This document shows, one piece after another, positions 1-7,710 of a DNA stretch of 64,000 nucleotides (within the stretch, counting starts at the first letter, position 1; every line of letters begins with the position of its first letter). Made by a program: the position numbers and the translations under genes. Location of the stretch: the NCBI RefSeq assembly GCF_001042695.1, contig NZ_AP012334.1, positions 1,550,001 through 1,614,000 on the forward strand. Direction: 5' to 3'. The DNA comes from Scardovia inopinata JCM 12537 (GTDB lineage: Bacteria; Actinomycetota; Actinomycetes; Actinomycetales; Bifidobacteriaceae). The notes beneath the pieces are model-generated. The model saw only the letters and a list, made by a program, of their open reading frames with translations. It did no database searches and had not been told where the DNA came from.

Positions 1-250
1 CTCTAAATCTTCAAAAACTTTAATCATGGTTTTTAAGGTGCGTCCATGGTCATGTGTAGTTAATCCCTTAACATTTTCAACTAAAAATATTTTAGGATTA
101 ACTTGCTCCAATATCTTAGCATAATGATTAAATAGCGTTCCTCTTGTATCAGCTAAGCCCATTTTTTCTCTGCATAAGAAAAAGTTTGACATGGGTATCC
201 ACCACTTAACAAATCAATTTCACAATCTCGTGGGATATAGCCGAAAACTC
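1..250 (-). pseudogene. DNA (cytosine-5) methyltransferase fragment, frameshifted
   Basis: Read on the minus strand, the segment encodes the catalytic region of a C5-cytosine methylase: a PCQTFSYA stretch (motif IV, Pro-Cys nucleophile), then GLADTRGTLF and, further on, FLVENVKG (motif VI, ENV). Codons run in one frame through PCQTFSYA, then a single missing base near position 175 moves the rest into another frame. The N-terminal part is absent beyond about position 250 and the C-terminal part runs off the window. It is therefore a remnant of a restriction-modification methylase, probably non-functional. The A+T-rich codons match the neighbouring Lactobacillales-like genes, not the rest of the window. 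Confidence 0.75.
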
Positions 251-254
251 TGGA

Positions 255-335
255 ATGAAAGAAAGTATTGATAAATTATTAAAAGAAGTTGAAAGTGGGA
301 TTAACCAAAATAAAGACTTTTATGTCCTGCTATAA
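255..335 (+). pseudogene. unrecognised 26-codon ORF tail
   Basis: An open frame from an ATG to a TAA encodes a short Lys/Glu-rich helical peptide ending in DFYVLL. It continues an upstream open stretch, so it may be the C-terminal scrap of a larger gene cut at the junction with the methylase remnant. I do not recognise a family. The rest of 336-414 shows no gene. Confidence 0.2.
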
Positions 336-414
336 GTTTATAGTTATTAATGGAATTAATAAGATCACAACATTTTCCAAATTTCTCCTCAAAACAAGGA
401 ACTAAAAGAGATTC

Positions 415-467
415 AAAAAAGTCCCTGTAAAATCAGTCTATGAGTTACTGACTTTACAGGGACTTTT
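415..467. terminator. bidirectional intrinsic terminator
   Basis: A 17-bp stem (421-437 with 447-463, one mismatch) around a 9-base loop is flanked by six A on the left and four T on the right. On the minus strand the stem is followed by six T, so it ends the MFS exporter gene just upstream. Confidence 0.8.
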
Positions 468-494
468 AACAGCAAACGTTTGTACCCTGAGGTT

Positions 495-1865
495 CTAACA
501 ATAATTAGTAGCGGCCACACTTCTTTTAAAGATTATGCTCAATAGAAGTGTGACAACAACCATGGCTAATGTTATGCCCCAATTAATTTGAATACTGGTT
601 GCTAATCGTCCTGAGAACAGATTTAGGACGGTTGAACCAATGGCGGTTCCACTCGCAATGGCGATATTTTGAACCATTCTTTGTAGCGAGCCTAAACTAC
701 CTTGGCTTGCTTGATCCCCCACCTGCATAATCGCAGCAATATTTGCCGGTTGAAAGAAGCCACCCCCAACACCGTAGATGAATAACAATAAGGTAATTGC
801 GAGCGCTGGCCAGTATTGACTAGCTATACATAAACCAGCTAAAGCAAAGGCGATAATGCTTAGACCTAGTAAGCTGAAGCGTGTGTTCTGATGACCGTCA
901 TTATATTTTCCAGATACTTTAGAAAATATGACTAAACCTACCGGTGCGCCCAAGACGAGTAATCCGGTTACACCAACATTTAAGTTTAGCAACTTCTCAA
1001 AGATAAAGGGTGGCAACAAAAAGATCATCGCTGAAGCAAAGCCAAACACAACGGTTTGCAGTAAATAAAGCCAGCTTTTAGGCGTAGCATTAAGACCTTT
1101 AAAGTCAATTAAAGCGAAATTGCGCTTAGTTTCCATAATATATAGCATTAAGGCAAACAGGAGACTTATACCAATTAAAACTACTCCCGGAATTAAATTT
1201 CGGCGGTTACTTAATAAAGAAAAGCCTGACAGCAATGACATTACTGATAGCGCATTGATGACACTCCCCCATAAATCGAATGGGGCTACCTTTTGCTGTT
1301 CTGAAACGTTTTTAATCAAAAAGTAGTTGCAGATCAACCCTAAAGCAGCAAAGGGAACGTTAATCCAAAAAATAAGTCGCCAAAGGTGAAGTGCTAAAAA
1401 TAGACCGCCGATAGACGGGCCGAGTACGGGTCCAAGACCAATCATAATTCCTAAAATACCTAGAGCACTAGGGACATGCTTGGGTTCTATTAAAGTTGTA
1501 ATTAAAGCGGCTGAAGTTGCCTGTAAGCCGGCTGCACCAATACCCTGCAAAATTCTAAAACTAATTAGAGCAATCATATTATTGGCAAGTCCACATAAAA
1601 CCGAACCAATTCCAAAGAGAAGCAAACCAATTAAAGATAACTTTAATTTGCCATAACGATCACTTAGGTAGCCAAAAGGTAAAATAAAAATCGCCAAACT
1701 CATGGTATAATCTGTCACGCTTAAAGCAGCCACGCTGGTTGAGGTATGAAATTGATTTTCAAGAAAGGGAAGTGCGACATTTATAATCCCAGTATCCAGT
1801 GTTGATAACAACATACCCATACCAGCGATAGTAATAATTAGTTTGTTTTTTACTTTATCGTTCAA
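495..1865 (-). CDS. MFS multidrug exporter, DHA2 (EmrB/QacA) family
   Basis: This 456-residue polytopic membrane protein probably exports drugs or toxic organics by proton antiport. The family is shown by LDTGIINVALP in TM1 (residues 23-33), the motif A loop GYLSDRYGKLKL (65-76) and the antiporter motif C GPVLGPSIGG (145-154). The length fits a 14-segment DHA2 carrier, slightly short. The ATG overlaps the stop of the small upstream ORF by 4 bp, so the two are translationally coupled. A divergently transcribed ArsR-type regulator next door is the likely controller. Codon choice is Lactobacillales-like, unlike the actinobacterial genes after 6 kb. The substrate is unknown. Confidence 0.88.
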   Translation of the reverse strand: MNDKVKNKLIITIAGMGMLLSTLDTGIINVALPFLENQFHTSTSVAALSVTDYTMSLAIFILPFGYLSDRYGKLKLSLIGLLLFGIGSVLCGLANNMIALISFRILQGIGAAGLQATSAALITTLIEPKHVPSALGILGIMIGLGPVLGPSIGGLFLALHLWRLIFWINVPFAALGLICNYFLIKNVSEQQKVAPFDLWGSVINALSVMSLLSGFSLLSNRRNLIPGVVLIGISLLFALMLYIMETKRNFALIDFKGLNATPKSWLYLLQTVVFGFASAMIFLLPPFIFEKLLNLNVGVTGLLVLGAPVGLVIFSKVSGKYNDGHQNTRFSLLGLSIIAFALAGLCIASQYWPALAITLLLFIYGVGGGFFQPANIAAIMQVGDQASQGSLGSLQRMVQNIAIASGTAIGSTVLNLFSGRLATSIQINWGITLAMVVVTLLLSIIFKRSVAATNYC

Positions 1866-2071
1866 TTTTTAACTTCCTTAGCTAGAAATGACAAATTACC
1901 GTTCTTTAGATGGACATAAATTGAGTGTGGGCGTTTAGTGTAGCCAACAAATCGTTGATGCTGCTCCGTTTTAGTATTACCTAACCATCCTAAACTGCAA
2001 TCAACCCGTTCCCAGTACATATTGTTATTCGGCTGTGCCGTAAACTTAAGATGCTCCTGATCATGAATCAT
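1862..2071 (-). CDS. small protein co-transcribed with MFS exporter
   Basis: A 69-residue soluble-looking protein of unknown function. The upstream ATG at 2077 lies one base from the AGAGG ribosome binding site, so the second ATG (2071), seven bases from it, is the better start. The stop overlaps the start of the exporter. It is rich in aromatic and basic residues (MYWERVDCSLGWLGN) with no signal peptide or membrane segment. Its position between promoter and exporter suggests an accessory role, but no function can be assigned. Confidence 0.6.
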   Translation of the reverse strand: MIHDQEHLKFTAQPNNNMYWERVDCSLGWLGNTKTEQHQRFVGYTKRPHSIYVHLKNGNLSFLAKEVKN

Positions 2072-2102
2072 GTGCATACCTCTTTTCTTTTTGACTACGA
2101 TA

Positions 2103-2131
2103 ATGATAGAATAGGGTTGTTAATTATTCAA
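2103..2131 (-). promoter_or_regulatory. sigma-A-type promoter for the exporter operon
   Basis: On the minus strand TTGAAT (2126-2131) and TATCAT (2103-2108) are separated by 17 bases, upstream of the small ORF and exporter. It lies in the divergent gap shared with the regulator gene starting at 2167. Confidence 0.5.
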
Positions 2132-2166
2132 ACGATTTCTAAATTCTCAAATCATAGGAGATAGTT

Positions 2167-3291
2167 ATGGCAATCAAGATTAGCTTGAGTATGTATTCCC
2201 TACAAAATAATGAAACGCTTACCCAACGCATCCAGTTTATTTACTCGCCCTTAAACGAGTTATTTCGTAGTTTGCATGTGTTATTAAATCCGCGTCACCA
2301 CGGTATGAACATTGATTGGGCTTTGACGGCACAGCAACAGCTCTCAAACGATTTTTTTAACGATCTCCACTATTTTTCTTTAATTTATGAGCTAGGGGTG
2401 CCACCGATTCTCCTTAATAATTTCGAAAGCCTGGCGCCAGATTTGGACACCGAAATTGATCAACTGAAAACATTTCTGGATAAAACCGACCCACAAGTTA
2501 TTTTAGCTAGCCTAAAAAAGGTGACTTCAGATCGGGAAAATCAATTCATTCCAACCCTGGCCAAGAGTTTGGAATGGCAAGGATTTGCAGTTAACCATTC
2601 TCAGAATTTATTAATTGATTTAGCGGACAATCCTACCGCTGTTTATCAACGCTTACTGACTTTTATCACCAAATATCGCGCGGCGGTTTTTGATAGAACC
2701 TGGGAAATAAAGTCGCTAGATCGCTTTTTGTTAAATGAGATCAAACAACAATCGCTTTATTTGCGGCAATATGGTTTTACCAGCCTGGTGAATCATTTAC
2801 AAATCGACCGGATGTTTTGGCAGCAAAAACAACTGGTCATTGTTAAACCATTTGACGAAACCATTCATCTGACTGATCAAGATACGATTTTATTATTACC
2901 CAGTTATTTTATATGGCCGCACTTATTTGTGGACCATTTTTCGCACGGGATTGTTCTATGCTATGACGCTCTGAACAAATTAACAGCCAAAATTAGCCCA
3001 AAGCATCTTGCCGGTGTATTTAACGCCCTTAGTGATATTATTAGACTTAAAATTATGAAGTATTTAGCTGATCAACCGGCCACAACTCAAGCATTGGGCC
3101 AAATTCTTATGATGAGTGATTCCACCATTTCTCATCATCTCAAACTCTTAAAAGATGCTGGGTTGGTAACTACTACCAAAAAGGGGAAATTTGTTTTATA
3201 TGCCCCAACGGAAATTGTGAATGACCTAATGCCAGGGTTTTACACATATTTGGAAAGTAACGAAGGTCAAATAATTAAGGAGATGGGGTAA
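2167..3291 (+). CDS. ArsR-type winged-helix regulator with long N-terminal domain (DUF5937-like)
   Basis: A 374-residue protein. Residues about 280-350 form an ArsR/SmtB winged helix: FNALSDIIRLKIMKYLA is the usual ArsR opening, and the recognition helix is MSDSTISHHLKLLKDAGLV. The first 270 residues are a helical domain of the kind found in long ArsR proteins (DUF5937); no metal-binding cysteine cluster is seen. A GGAG site precedes the ATG. It is divergent from the exporter pair, which suggests it represses or activates that operon in response to a ligand bound by the N-terminal domain (inference). The next two genes follow without a gap. Confidence 0.8.
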   Translation: MAIKISLSMYSLQNNETLTQRIQFIYSPLNELFRSLHVLLNPRHHGMNIDWALTAQQQLSNDFFNDLHYFSLIYELGVPPILLNNFESLAPDLDTEIDQLKTFLDKTDPQVILASLKKVTSDRENQFIPTLAKSLEWQGFAVNHSQNLLIDLADNPTAVYQRLLTFITKYRAAVFDRTWEIKSLDRFLLNEIKQQSLYLRQYGFTSLVNHLQIDRMFWQQKQLVIVKPFDETIHLTDQDTILLLPSYFIWPHLFVDHFSHGIVLCYDALNKLTAKISPKHLAGVFNALSDIIRLKIMKYLADQPATTQALGQILMMSDSTISHHLKLLKDAGLVTTTKKGKFVLYAPTEIVNDLMPGFYTYLESNEGQIIKEMG

Positions 3292-3885
3292 ATGATCACA
3301 TCGGCTAATATTTTGTCGCTTTTAAGTTGCCATCGTTTTTTAACGGTTAATGAACTGGCTAAGTTAGCCCGAGTAAGTCCAATCGACTGTCAAAAAAGCT
3401 TGACTGACTTAGAGCACCACCATTTGATTTATAGGCGGCGATTTGCGGGAAGAGACTATTTTATCAATGGGTCCGCCACGAGCATTACTGACCTTGGTAA
3501 AGAGGCCGAGAGCTATTTAAGCCGGCGAAAACAGGCAATTCAACTCGGAAAGGCGCGTACCTGTTATCAACATCTGGCTGGTAAGGCCGGCGTAACCCTT
3601 TTTCAGCAGTTGTTAACAGCCAATTGGATAGCCCCAGCAGAGACAAATGGTTATGCATTTACTCAACTCGGTAAAGCTAAGTTCGCAGAATCAATACACC
3701 AGCCGATTCAGCAAACTAAGGTTAAAACCTGTATTGATTTTTCTGAAAGGCAGCCACATTTGGCGGGTATCTTGGGAACACGGTTATTCAAAAAATTAAC
3801 AACAGAAAAAGTTGTTTCAAGCGCCAACCAACGAACAGTCATTCTTCATAAACCAATTAGTGAGCTATTTAAGGAGTTGATTTAA
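3292..3885 (+). CDS. winged-helix DNA-binding protein with C-terminal CxDxSERxxHLAG motif
   Basis: A 197-residue protein. Residues about 1-70 look like an HTH/winged helix (FLTVNELAKLARVSPIDCQKSLTDLE), and the C-terminal part has CIDFSERQPHLAGILG. That motif is typical of ArsR-family regulators whose C-terminal domain is thought to bind ligand through the cysteine. The ATG follows the preceding TAA directly, with AAGGAG as ribosome binding site, so it is translated from the same transcript as the regulator before it and tag after it. The target is unknown. Confidence 0.7.
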   Translation: MITSANILSLLSCHRFLTVNELAKLARVSPIDCQKSLTDLEHHHLIYRRRFAGRDYFINGSATSITDLGKEAESYLSRRKQAIQLGKARTCYQHLAGKAGVTLFQQLLTANWIAPAETNGYAFTQLGKAKFAESIHQPIQQTKVKTCIDFSERQPHLAGILGTRLFKKLTTEKVVSSANQRTVILHKPISELFKELI

Positions 3886-4461
3886 ATGCCAAAACGTTGT
3901 ACCTGGGCAGCCGGTGGGAATGAGTTGCTTAAACACTATCACGATCGTGAATGGGGAACGCCTTGCCATAGTGATCAGAAGTTGTTTGAATTATTATCAT
4001 TGGAAATCTTTCAGGCGGGATTAAGTTGGCAAACTGTTCTCAATAAGCGCCAGGCCCTTGACGATGCCTTAGCGAATTTTGATTTTCAAATATTATCGTC
4101 TTTTGAGGGTCAATTACCGAAGTTATTAACTAATCAAGCAATCATTCGTAATCAAAGGAAACTGCTAGCGATTATCCATAATGCACGAATTGTTTCTGAT
4201 ATGGTTATGCGGGGACAATCTTTTGACGCCTATTTGTGGCAATTTGTTCATTATCAACCGATTCAACATCACTATCAAAGTCATCTACAAATCCCGAAAA
4301 CCAATCAGTTAGCTATACAAATAAGTCAGACAATGAAGTCTGCTGGATTTCGATTTACCGGACCGGTCGTTAGCTATTCGTTTTTACAGGCAGCCGGAAT
4401 TATTAATGACCATGAAACCACCTGTTTTCGCTATAGTAAATTAAGCCAGCCAAAAAAGTAA
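3886..4461 (+). CDS. tag: DNA-3-methyladenine glycosylase I
   Basis: A 191-residue base-excision-repair enzyme that removes 3-methyladenine from alkylated DNA. It has the full-length Tag fold and the zinc-snap ligands: Cys5 (RCTWA), His19 (YHDREWG), His176 and Cys180 (HETTCF). The LSLEIFQAGLSW stretch corresponds to the base-binding region with its conserved Glu. The ATG follows the previous stop directly, with AAGGAG upstream, as third gene of a three-gene operon. Pairing with an exporter and a ligand-binding regulator suggests a stress-response island, but that is inference. Confidence 0.92.
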   Translation: MPKRCTWAAGGNELLKHYHDREWGTPCHSDQKLFELLSLEIFQAGLSWQTVLNKRQALDDALANFDFQILSSFEGQLPKLLTNQAIIRNQRKLLAIIHNARIVSDMVMRGQSFDAYLWQFVHYQPIQHHYQSHLQIPKTNQLAIQISQTMKSAGFRFTGPVVSYSFLQAAGIINDHETTCFRYSKLSQPKK

Positions 4462-4723
4462 AAAAGTCGCTTTCCATTTAGTTATTCGAAGCGGTCGTGT
4501 ATATGGTTACATAAAATATTGGCGCTGATACCGGTATATCAAGGCTTGCAACAACAAATTAAGCAAACGACTGACCCAACAAAAATCAGAACTAAAAAAC
4601 CAGTTAAATGATGTGCACCAGGAAATAAGTAATCGTACCCAAAAACAGTTACAGGATTTCGTAAGACAAAATCCCAAGATCAAACAACCTGATCCCGAAT
4701 CTAATCAAATTCTGAAACGTTAG
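4462..4723 (+). pseudogene. frameshifted remnant of a coiled-coil protein
   Basis: No intact gene lies between tag and the toxin locus. Positions 4553-4723 keep an open frame ending in TAG that encodes a charged helical tail (LTQQKSELKNQLNDVHQEI). In another frame just before it, codons read ILALIPVYQGLQQQI, so one protein appears to have been broken by a frameshift near 4550. It may be the end of a plasmid mobilisation or membrane protein, but I cannot name the family. Confidence 0.35.
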
Positions 4724-4743
4724 CCAGTTTTGTTAAGTCATGC

Positions 4744-4872
4744 TATAATGTTGGTAAGAAAAAGGAAGCCCCGCGTGAACAGGACTTCCCGTGTAGAGCC
4801 GCTTAAGACGGTGACAAATTTATACAGTTTAAATAACCGCTAGCTTGCCAGAGCTAAGGCGGTTATTTTTTT
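4744..4872 (+). ncRNA. predicted antisense RNA antitoxin of the holin-like toxin
   Basis: An extended -10 promoter (TG-n-TATAAT, 4741-4749) drives transcription to the right into the 3' end of the toxin gene. The predicted RNA of roughly 115 bases begins near 4756. It contains a GGAAG...CTTCC hairpin and ends in the hairpin at 4832-4867 followed by eight T. Its 3' part is complementary to the toxin mRNA. This is the layout of type I systems of the TxpA/BsrG and Fst groups; the boundaries are inferred. Confidence 0.6.
4832..4870. terminator. terminator shared by convergent toxin and antitoxin RNAs
   Basis: A hairpin with arms AATAACCGC/GCGGTTATT plus inner TAGCT/AGCTA (AG bulge) and an eight-T tail ends the antitoxin RNA. 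Read on the other strand, the same stem lies at the end of the toxin mRNA and includes the toxin's stop codon. Confidence 0.7.
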
Positions 4873-4967
4873 TGCTGACTTTTGATCAGCTCAACAATCA
4901 ATGCGATTAAGGCTACGATAAAGGTACCGAAAGCCAGCATTAATTGTAAAGCGTCCGACACGGACAC
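4863..4967 (-). CDS. holin-like toxin (Hol_Tox / TxpA-BsrG family), type I toxin-antitoxin
   Basis: A 34-residue membrane peptide starting at GTG, with AGGAG eight bases upstream. The sequence (SVSDALQLMLAFGTFIVALI, then a charged SQQKK tail) is one transmembrane helix with a basic end, as in the putative holin-like toxins of Lactobacillales and in B. subtilis BsrG/TxpA. Over-production of such peptides damages the membrane. A convergent RNA covers its 3' end and is the probable antitoxin. Such modules commonly stabilise plasmids or prophages, consistent with a mobile origin for this segment. Confidence 0.75.
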   Translation of the reverse strand: MSVSDALQLMLAFGTFIVALIALIVELIKSQQKK

Positions 4968-5000
4968 TTAGGCTACTCCTTTCGTTAGGATTTATGGGCT

Positions 5001-5018
5001 TTAAAGGTTTAACACCAT
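5001..5018 (-). other. five-codon leader ORF in the toxin mRNA
   Basis: ATG-GTG-TTA-AAC-CTT-TAA is preceded, five bases away, by a very strong ribosome binding site GGAGGTGG (5024-5031). It lies in the toxin mRNA leader 34 bases before the toxin GTG. It could recruit ribosomes for coupled translation or act as a regulatory decoy; this is inference from spacing. Confidence 0.4.
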
Positions 5019-5072
5019 AAGCACCACCTCCGATCGGAAATAGCCACCGCCTTAACTTCTCTACAGGCTTTA

Positions 5073-5101
5073 ATTATACCGAGAATTTACTATATAACCA
5101 A
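5073..5101 (-). promoter_or_regulatory. toxin mRNA promoter
   Basis: On the minus strand TTGGTT (5096-5101) and a perfect TATAAT (5073-5078) are spaced by 17 bases, about 105 bp upstream of the toxin start codon. The implied leader contains the five-codon ORF. Confidence 0.65.
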
Positions 5102-5125
5102 GCACTCAAAAAGCTATTTTCAAAA

Positions 5126-5437
5126 TTAATGGTGCCAATTATCAATAATACTTTTTAAAAGATTTGGAAATCTGTGATCTAGTTCTGCTTGTCGTAACGT
5201 AAGATAACTATGAATACCAGAACGCCTAACGGAGATTAAGCCATTTAAACGTAAGTTTCGGTAATGTTGAGATAGATTGCTCTTTTTCCCTAGATCATTA
5301 AAAATAGCACATGAACATTCCTTGCTTTCTTTAGACAACTTAGTGACAATTTCTAAACGAATAGGGTCACTTAAGGATTTTAGTATTTGTGTAAGAGTAA
5401 CTTTATTGAGATCAATACTAGGTAAGTTTTCTTTCAT
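5126..5437 (-). CDS. ArsR-family repressor
   Basis: A 103-residue ArsR/SmtB repressor. It contains LKSLSDPIRLEIVTKLS (helix 1 and 2), an ECSC cysteine pair (residues about 40-43) in the region where ArsR proteins bind metalloids, and a recognition helix KSNLSQHYRNLRLNGLI. It is divergent from the SnoaL-like gene and faces a long palindrome (5462-5493), the likely operator for both. The inducer cannot be read from sequence; a thiophilic ion or reactive species binding the Cys pair is possible. Confidence 0.85.
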   Translation of the reverse strand: MKENLPSIDLNKVTLTQILKSLSDPIRLEIVTKLSKESKECSCAIFNDLGKKSNLSQHYRNLRLNGLISVRRSGIHSYLTLRQAELDHRFPNLLKSIIDNWHH

Positions 5438-5461
5438 ACATAGCCGCTCCTTTGTTTACTT

Positions 5462-5493
5462 TTCAATTGTTTAGTATATACTAAACAGTTGAA
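5462..5493. promoter_or_regulatory. 32-bp near-perfect palindrome, probable ArsR operator
   Basis: The core GTTTAGTATATACTAAAC (5469-5486) is an 18-bp perfect palindrome. It extends to 32 bp (TTCAA...TTGAA ends) with one mismatched pair. It lies between divergent arsR-like and SnoaL-like genes, and ends 13 bases before the ATG of the latter. Confidence 0.7.
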
Positions 5494-5506
5494 AGAAGGT
5501 AAGTAT

Positions 5507-5869
5507 ATGGATTCAAAATCACAAATAATTGAACAATACTTTAAGTTATCTGACTTAGCTTCTAATGATGAACAAGTATTACATGAAATAATTCAACTTT
5601 TTTCAAAAAGGGCTGTAATCAAGGGCGCTAATGGTTTTATTGCTGATAATCCAACTAAAGTTGAAGAATTTTTTGAAAACTTTTTTAAAGATAATCGAGA
5701 ATTAAGGCATCTTTTCCGTGTAGCCGTCAATGATGATAAATATCAAGCCGAGTGGGCCGTTGCTGGACGTAAACGTAGTGGGAAAATATTTGCATTTCAT
5801 GGTTTTGACACATACGAATTTGACCAACAAAACAAAATAAGTTTCTTGAAAGTTAAACTTGAAAAATAG
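5507..5869 (+). CDS. SnoaL/NTF2-like small protein
   Basis: A 120-residue protein. The ATG at 5507 is preferred to the TTG at 5489 because AGAAGG lies a normal distance before it and the TTG overlaps the operator. The pattern of an N-terminal helical pair (QIIEQYFKLSDLASNDEQVLHEII), ANGFIADNPTKVEEFF and four late beta-strands (LFRVAVNDDKYQAEWAVAGRK) fits the cone-shaped NTF2/SnoaL fold, members of which are isomerases, hydrolases or ligand-binding proteins. It is controlled with the divergent ArsR repressor. The function is unknown. It is the last gene of the AT-rich segment. Confidence 0.65.
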   Translation: MDSKSQIIEQYFKLSDLASNDEQVLHEIIQLFSKRAVIKGANGFIADNPTKVEEFFENFFKDNRELRHLFRVAVNDDKYQAEWAVAGRKRSGKIFAFHGFDTYEFDQQNKISFLKVKLEK

Positions 5870-6119
5870 AAATCAGTAACGTCCATTAGGGTATAGTCAA
5901 AAGTTAGAAGGCATGTGACAGAATAGTGCAAAAGAGACCAGAGCTGATTCTCTATACTGCTCGTACACCTCTCAGAATGACACGACGTTCGAGCCATCGC
6001 CGCTTGATATCCAGAAGATAAATGGTCTTCGTAGTAAAAATGCGCTATACCTGATTATGCAGCACATTTTTATAAATGACTATGTACAGGAAATCCGATT
6101 GCTATGAAAGAGGTATGGT
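5870..6119. other. boundary between AT-rich island and actinobacterial chromosome
   Basis: No gene is seen in these 250 bases. Base composition and codon style change across it: genes to the left are Lactobacillales-like, those to the right bifidobacterial. No tRNA, integrase or repeated attachment sequence is visible here. Confidence 0.4.
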
Positions 6120-6653
6120 TTGGCAGCTGATTTTAAGCTCCTGCACGATGCTCATATTCTTGTTGTAGAAGATGATGCAGATATTAATTCCGTTGTATGC
6201 GAATATCTTTCTAACCACGGTGCCTGCTGCATTAGCGCATATTCGGGGACCGAAGCTCAGCTAGTTTTAAAGAACGAAAAATTTGACTTGATTATCAGCG
6301 ATCTTATGCTGCCGGGCACAGCGGGAGAATCTATTGTTTCTCAGCAGCGGCACAGTGGAGATAATACTCCTGTGATTGTAATTTCGGCACGCAATACTGC
6401 GGATGACATGATTGATTTGCTAAGCATGGGTGCTGATGACTACGTTGCCAAGCCATTTGATTTAGGTGTTCTCGCAGCCCGGGCAGAGGCCCAGCTTCGC
6501 AAGAAAGCGTTGATTTCATCGGCATCTGCGGCAGATAAAAATGACCTCTCACAATCGCACAACTTCTCTCATGCTGCAACGTTTGGCAAATGGATTATTG
6601 ATTCTGATGCTATGACTCTCAGCGTTATCGATTACGAAAATAATCATGCCTGA
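6120..6653 (+). pseudogene. response regulator, C-terminal DNA-binding domain lost to IS30 insertion
   Basis: The TTG start is preceded by AGAGG. The receiver domain (residues about 10-125) is intact: acidic pair EDD (17-19), phospho-acceptor Asp61 (DLIISDLMLPG), Ser89 (VISA) and Lys111 (VAKPF). This would make an OmpR/PhoB-type regulator of a two-component system. After residue about 150 the output domain has barely begun when the left end of the IS30 element (6649) supplies the stop codon. The normal length would be about 225-240 residues, and no partner kinase gene remains nearby. Probably inactive as a transcription factor. Confidence 0.8.
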
Positions 6654-7704
6654 TTTGCCAATTTAATCGTTATAACTTGGTGCGGTAGAAGTCATAAATT
6701 TCCTGCCGTGTTTTACAGTGTAGACTCTTGCGGGGAATATTATTTCGTTTAGAAGCAACGTGGTAGATATACGAGTCGTCTACTTGATTGAAATCCATGA
6801 CTTTAGGAAGCCCACCACGACGTAGTAACCCGTTCGAGTTCTCGTTTAATCCACGCTGACCAGGGCTTCCGGGGTCAGCAAAGAACACACTCTCGTGCCA
6901 GTACCCTGGATGGCTTGTTTCCACCGGGCAAATTCAAGACCACGATCAAATGTAATAGATTTTACCGAGTTTATAGGCTGGTTTACTAGCCATGTATGGA
7001 GTGAGGTTTCTATATCGTCGGCTTTTCGACCTTTGGTAGGCAATGTGATAATACGTTTACTCAGTCTCTCAACTAGGGTAATGATGCAGCTTTGTCTGCC
7101 TTTGCCTACGATGGTGTCGCCTTCCCAATGCCCAAAAGTAGACGCGTAGTGAGGAAAGATTTGTTGTCTTTCGTGGATAGAGACCGCGCCGGTTAAACGA
7201 CCGCGCTTCTCACTGTGATGGTTGCTTCTGCGTTTTCCTTTCCACGGCAGTAACGTGATAGACAACGTTCCTCGCTGAGCGAGCCGGTAAAGACTGCGCG
7301 TGGAGCATCCAATATTTTGGGTGTGAGCGATAACGTCAGGGCTATACCCATAGGACAAAAACTGTTTAATACGGAGAACACAGTCCTCGGATAGGTGGAT
7401 AGAGTGTCTACCTCTGTGGTGTCTCATATCATGACAGTGCTGCGCCCAGTCTGAAATACTCTTACCCACATCTATCCAGTGTTTGACCCGGTAGATAGTT
7501 GGACGAGACCTGCCCGTGAGGTGACTAATCTTGGTGATGGGGATACCAGAAAGTAAGTATCCGTGTATGAGTGCTGCCTCAGATGTGGTAAGTTGTGTAT
7601 GGGTCATTGAATATTTTCTTTCCTGTTGTTTGTGGTAATTCACAGGATATCAATGACCCTTTTTCTTTAGCTAGTGAGTGTAACGATTAAAATGGCAAAT
7701 CAGG
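6649..7704 (-). mobile_element. IS30-family insertion sequence, 1056 bp
   Basis: Terminal inverted repeats CCTGATTTGCCAATTTAATC... (6649-6672) and its mirror (7681-7704) agree at 23 of 24 positions. Between them is a single IS30-type transposase reading frame on the minus strand, now frameshifted. I see no short direct repeat of target DNA at the two ends. The right side lies directly beside the terminator of the sugar-transport operon, so a deletion or rearrangement next to the element is likely. Confidence 0.88.
6670..7607 (-). pseudogene. IS30-family transposase, frameshifted
   Basis: The N-terminal HTH region (AALIHGYLLSGIPITKISHLTGRSRPTIYR) and the first catalytic carboxylates (GHWEGDTIVG, ITFDRGLEF) are in one frame. 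The last part (FFADPGSPGQRGLNENSNGLLRR, with the DDE glutamate in NEN) lies in another. The shift is at about 6880-6888 and is equivalent to one missing base. There is no A-rich slippery run at that point, so a loss-of-function mutation is more likely than programmed frameshifting. The ATG at 7607 with AGGAAAG upstream is the likely original start. Confidence 0.8.
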
Positions 7705-7710
7705 ATAAAA

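Noticed and set aside
6880-6888. Programmed frameshift in the IS30 transposase
   Set aside because: No A-rich or other slippery heptamer is present at the shift, and IS30 transposases are normally one frame.
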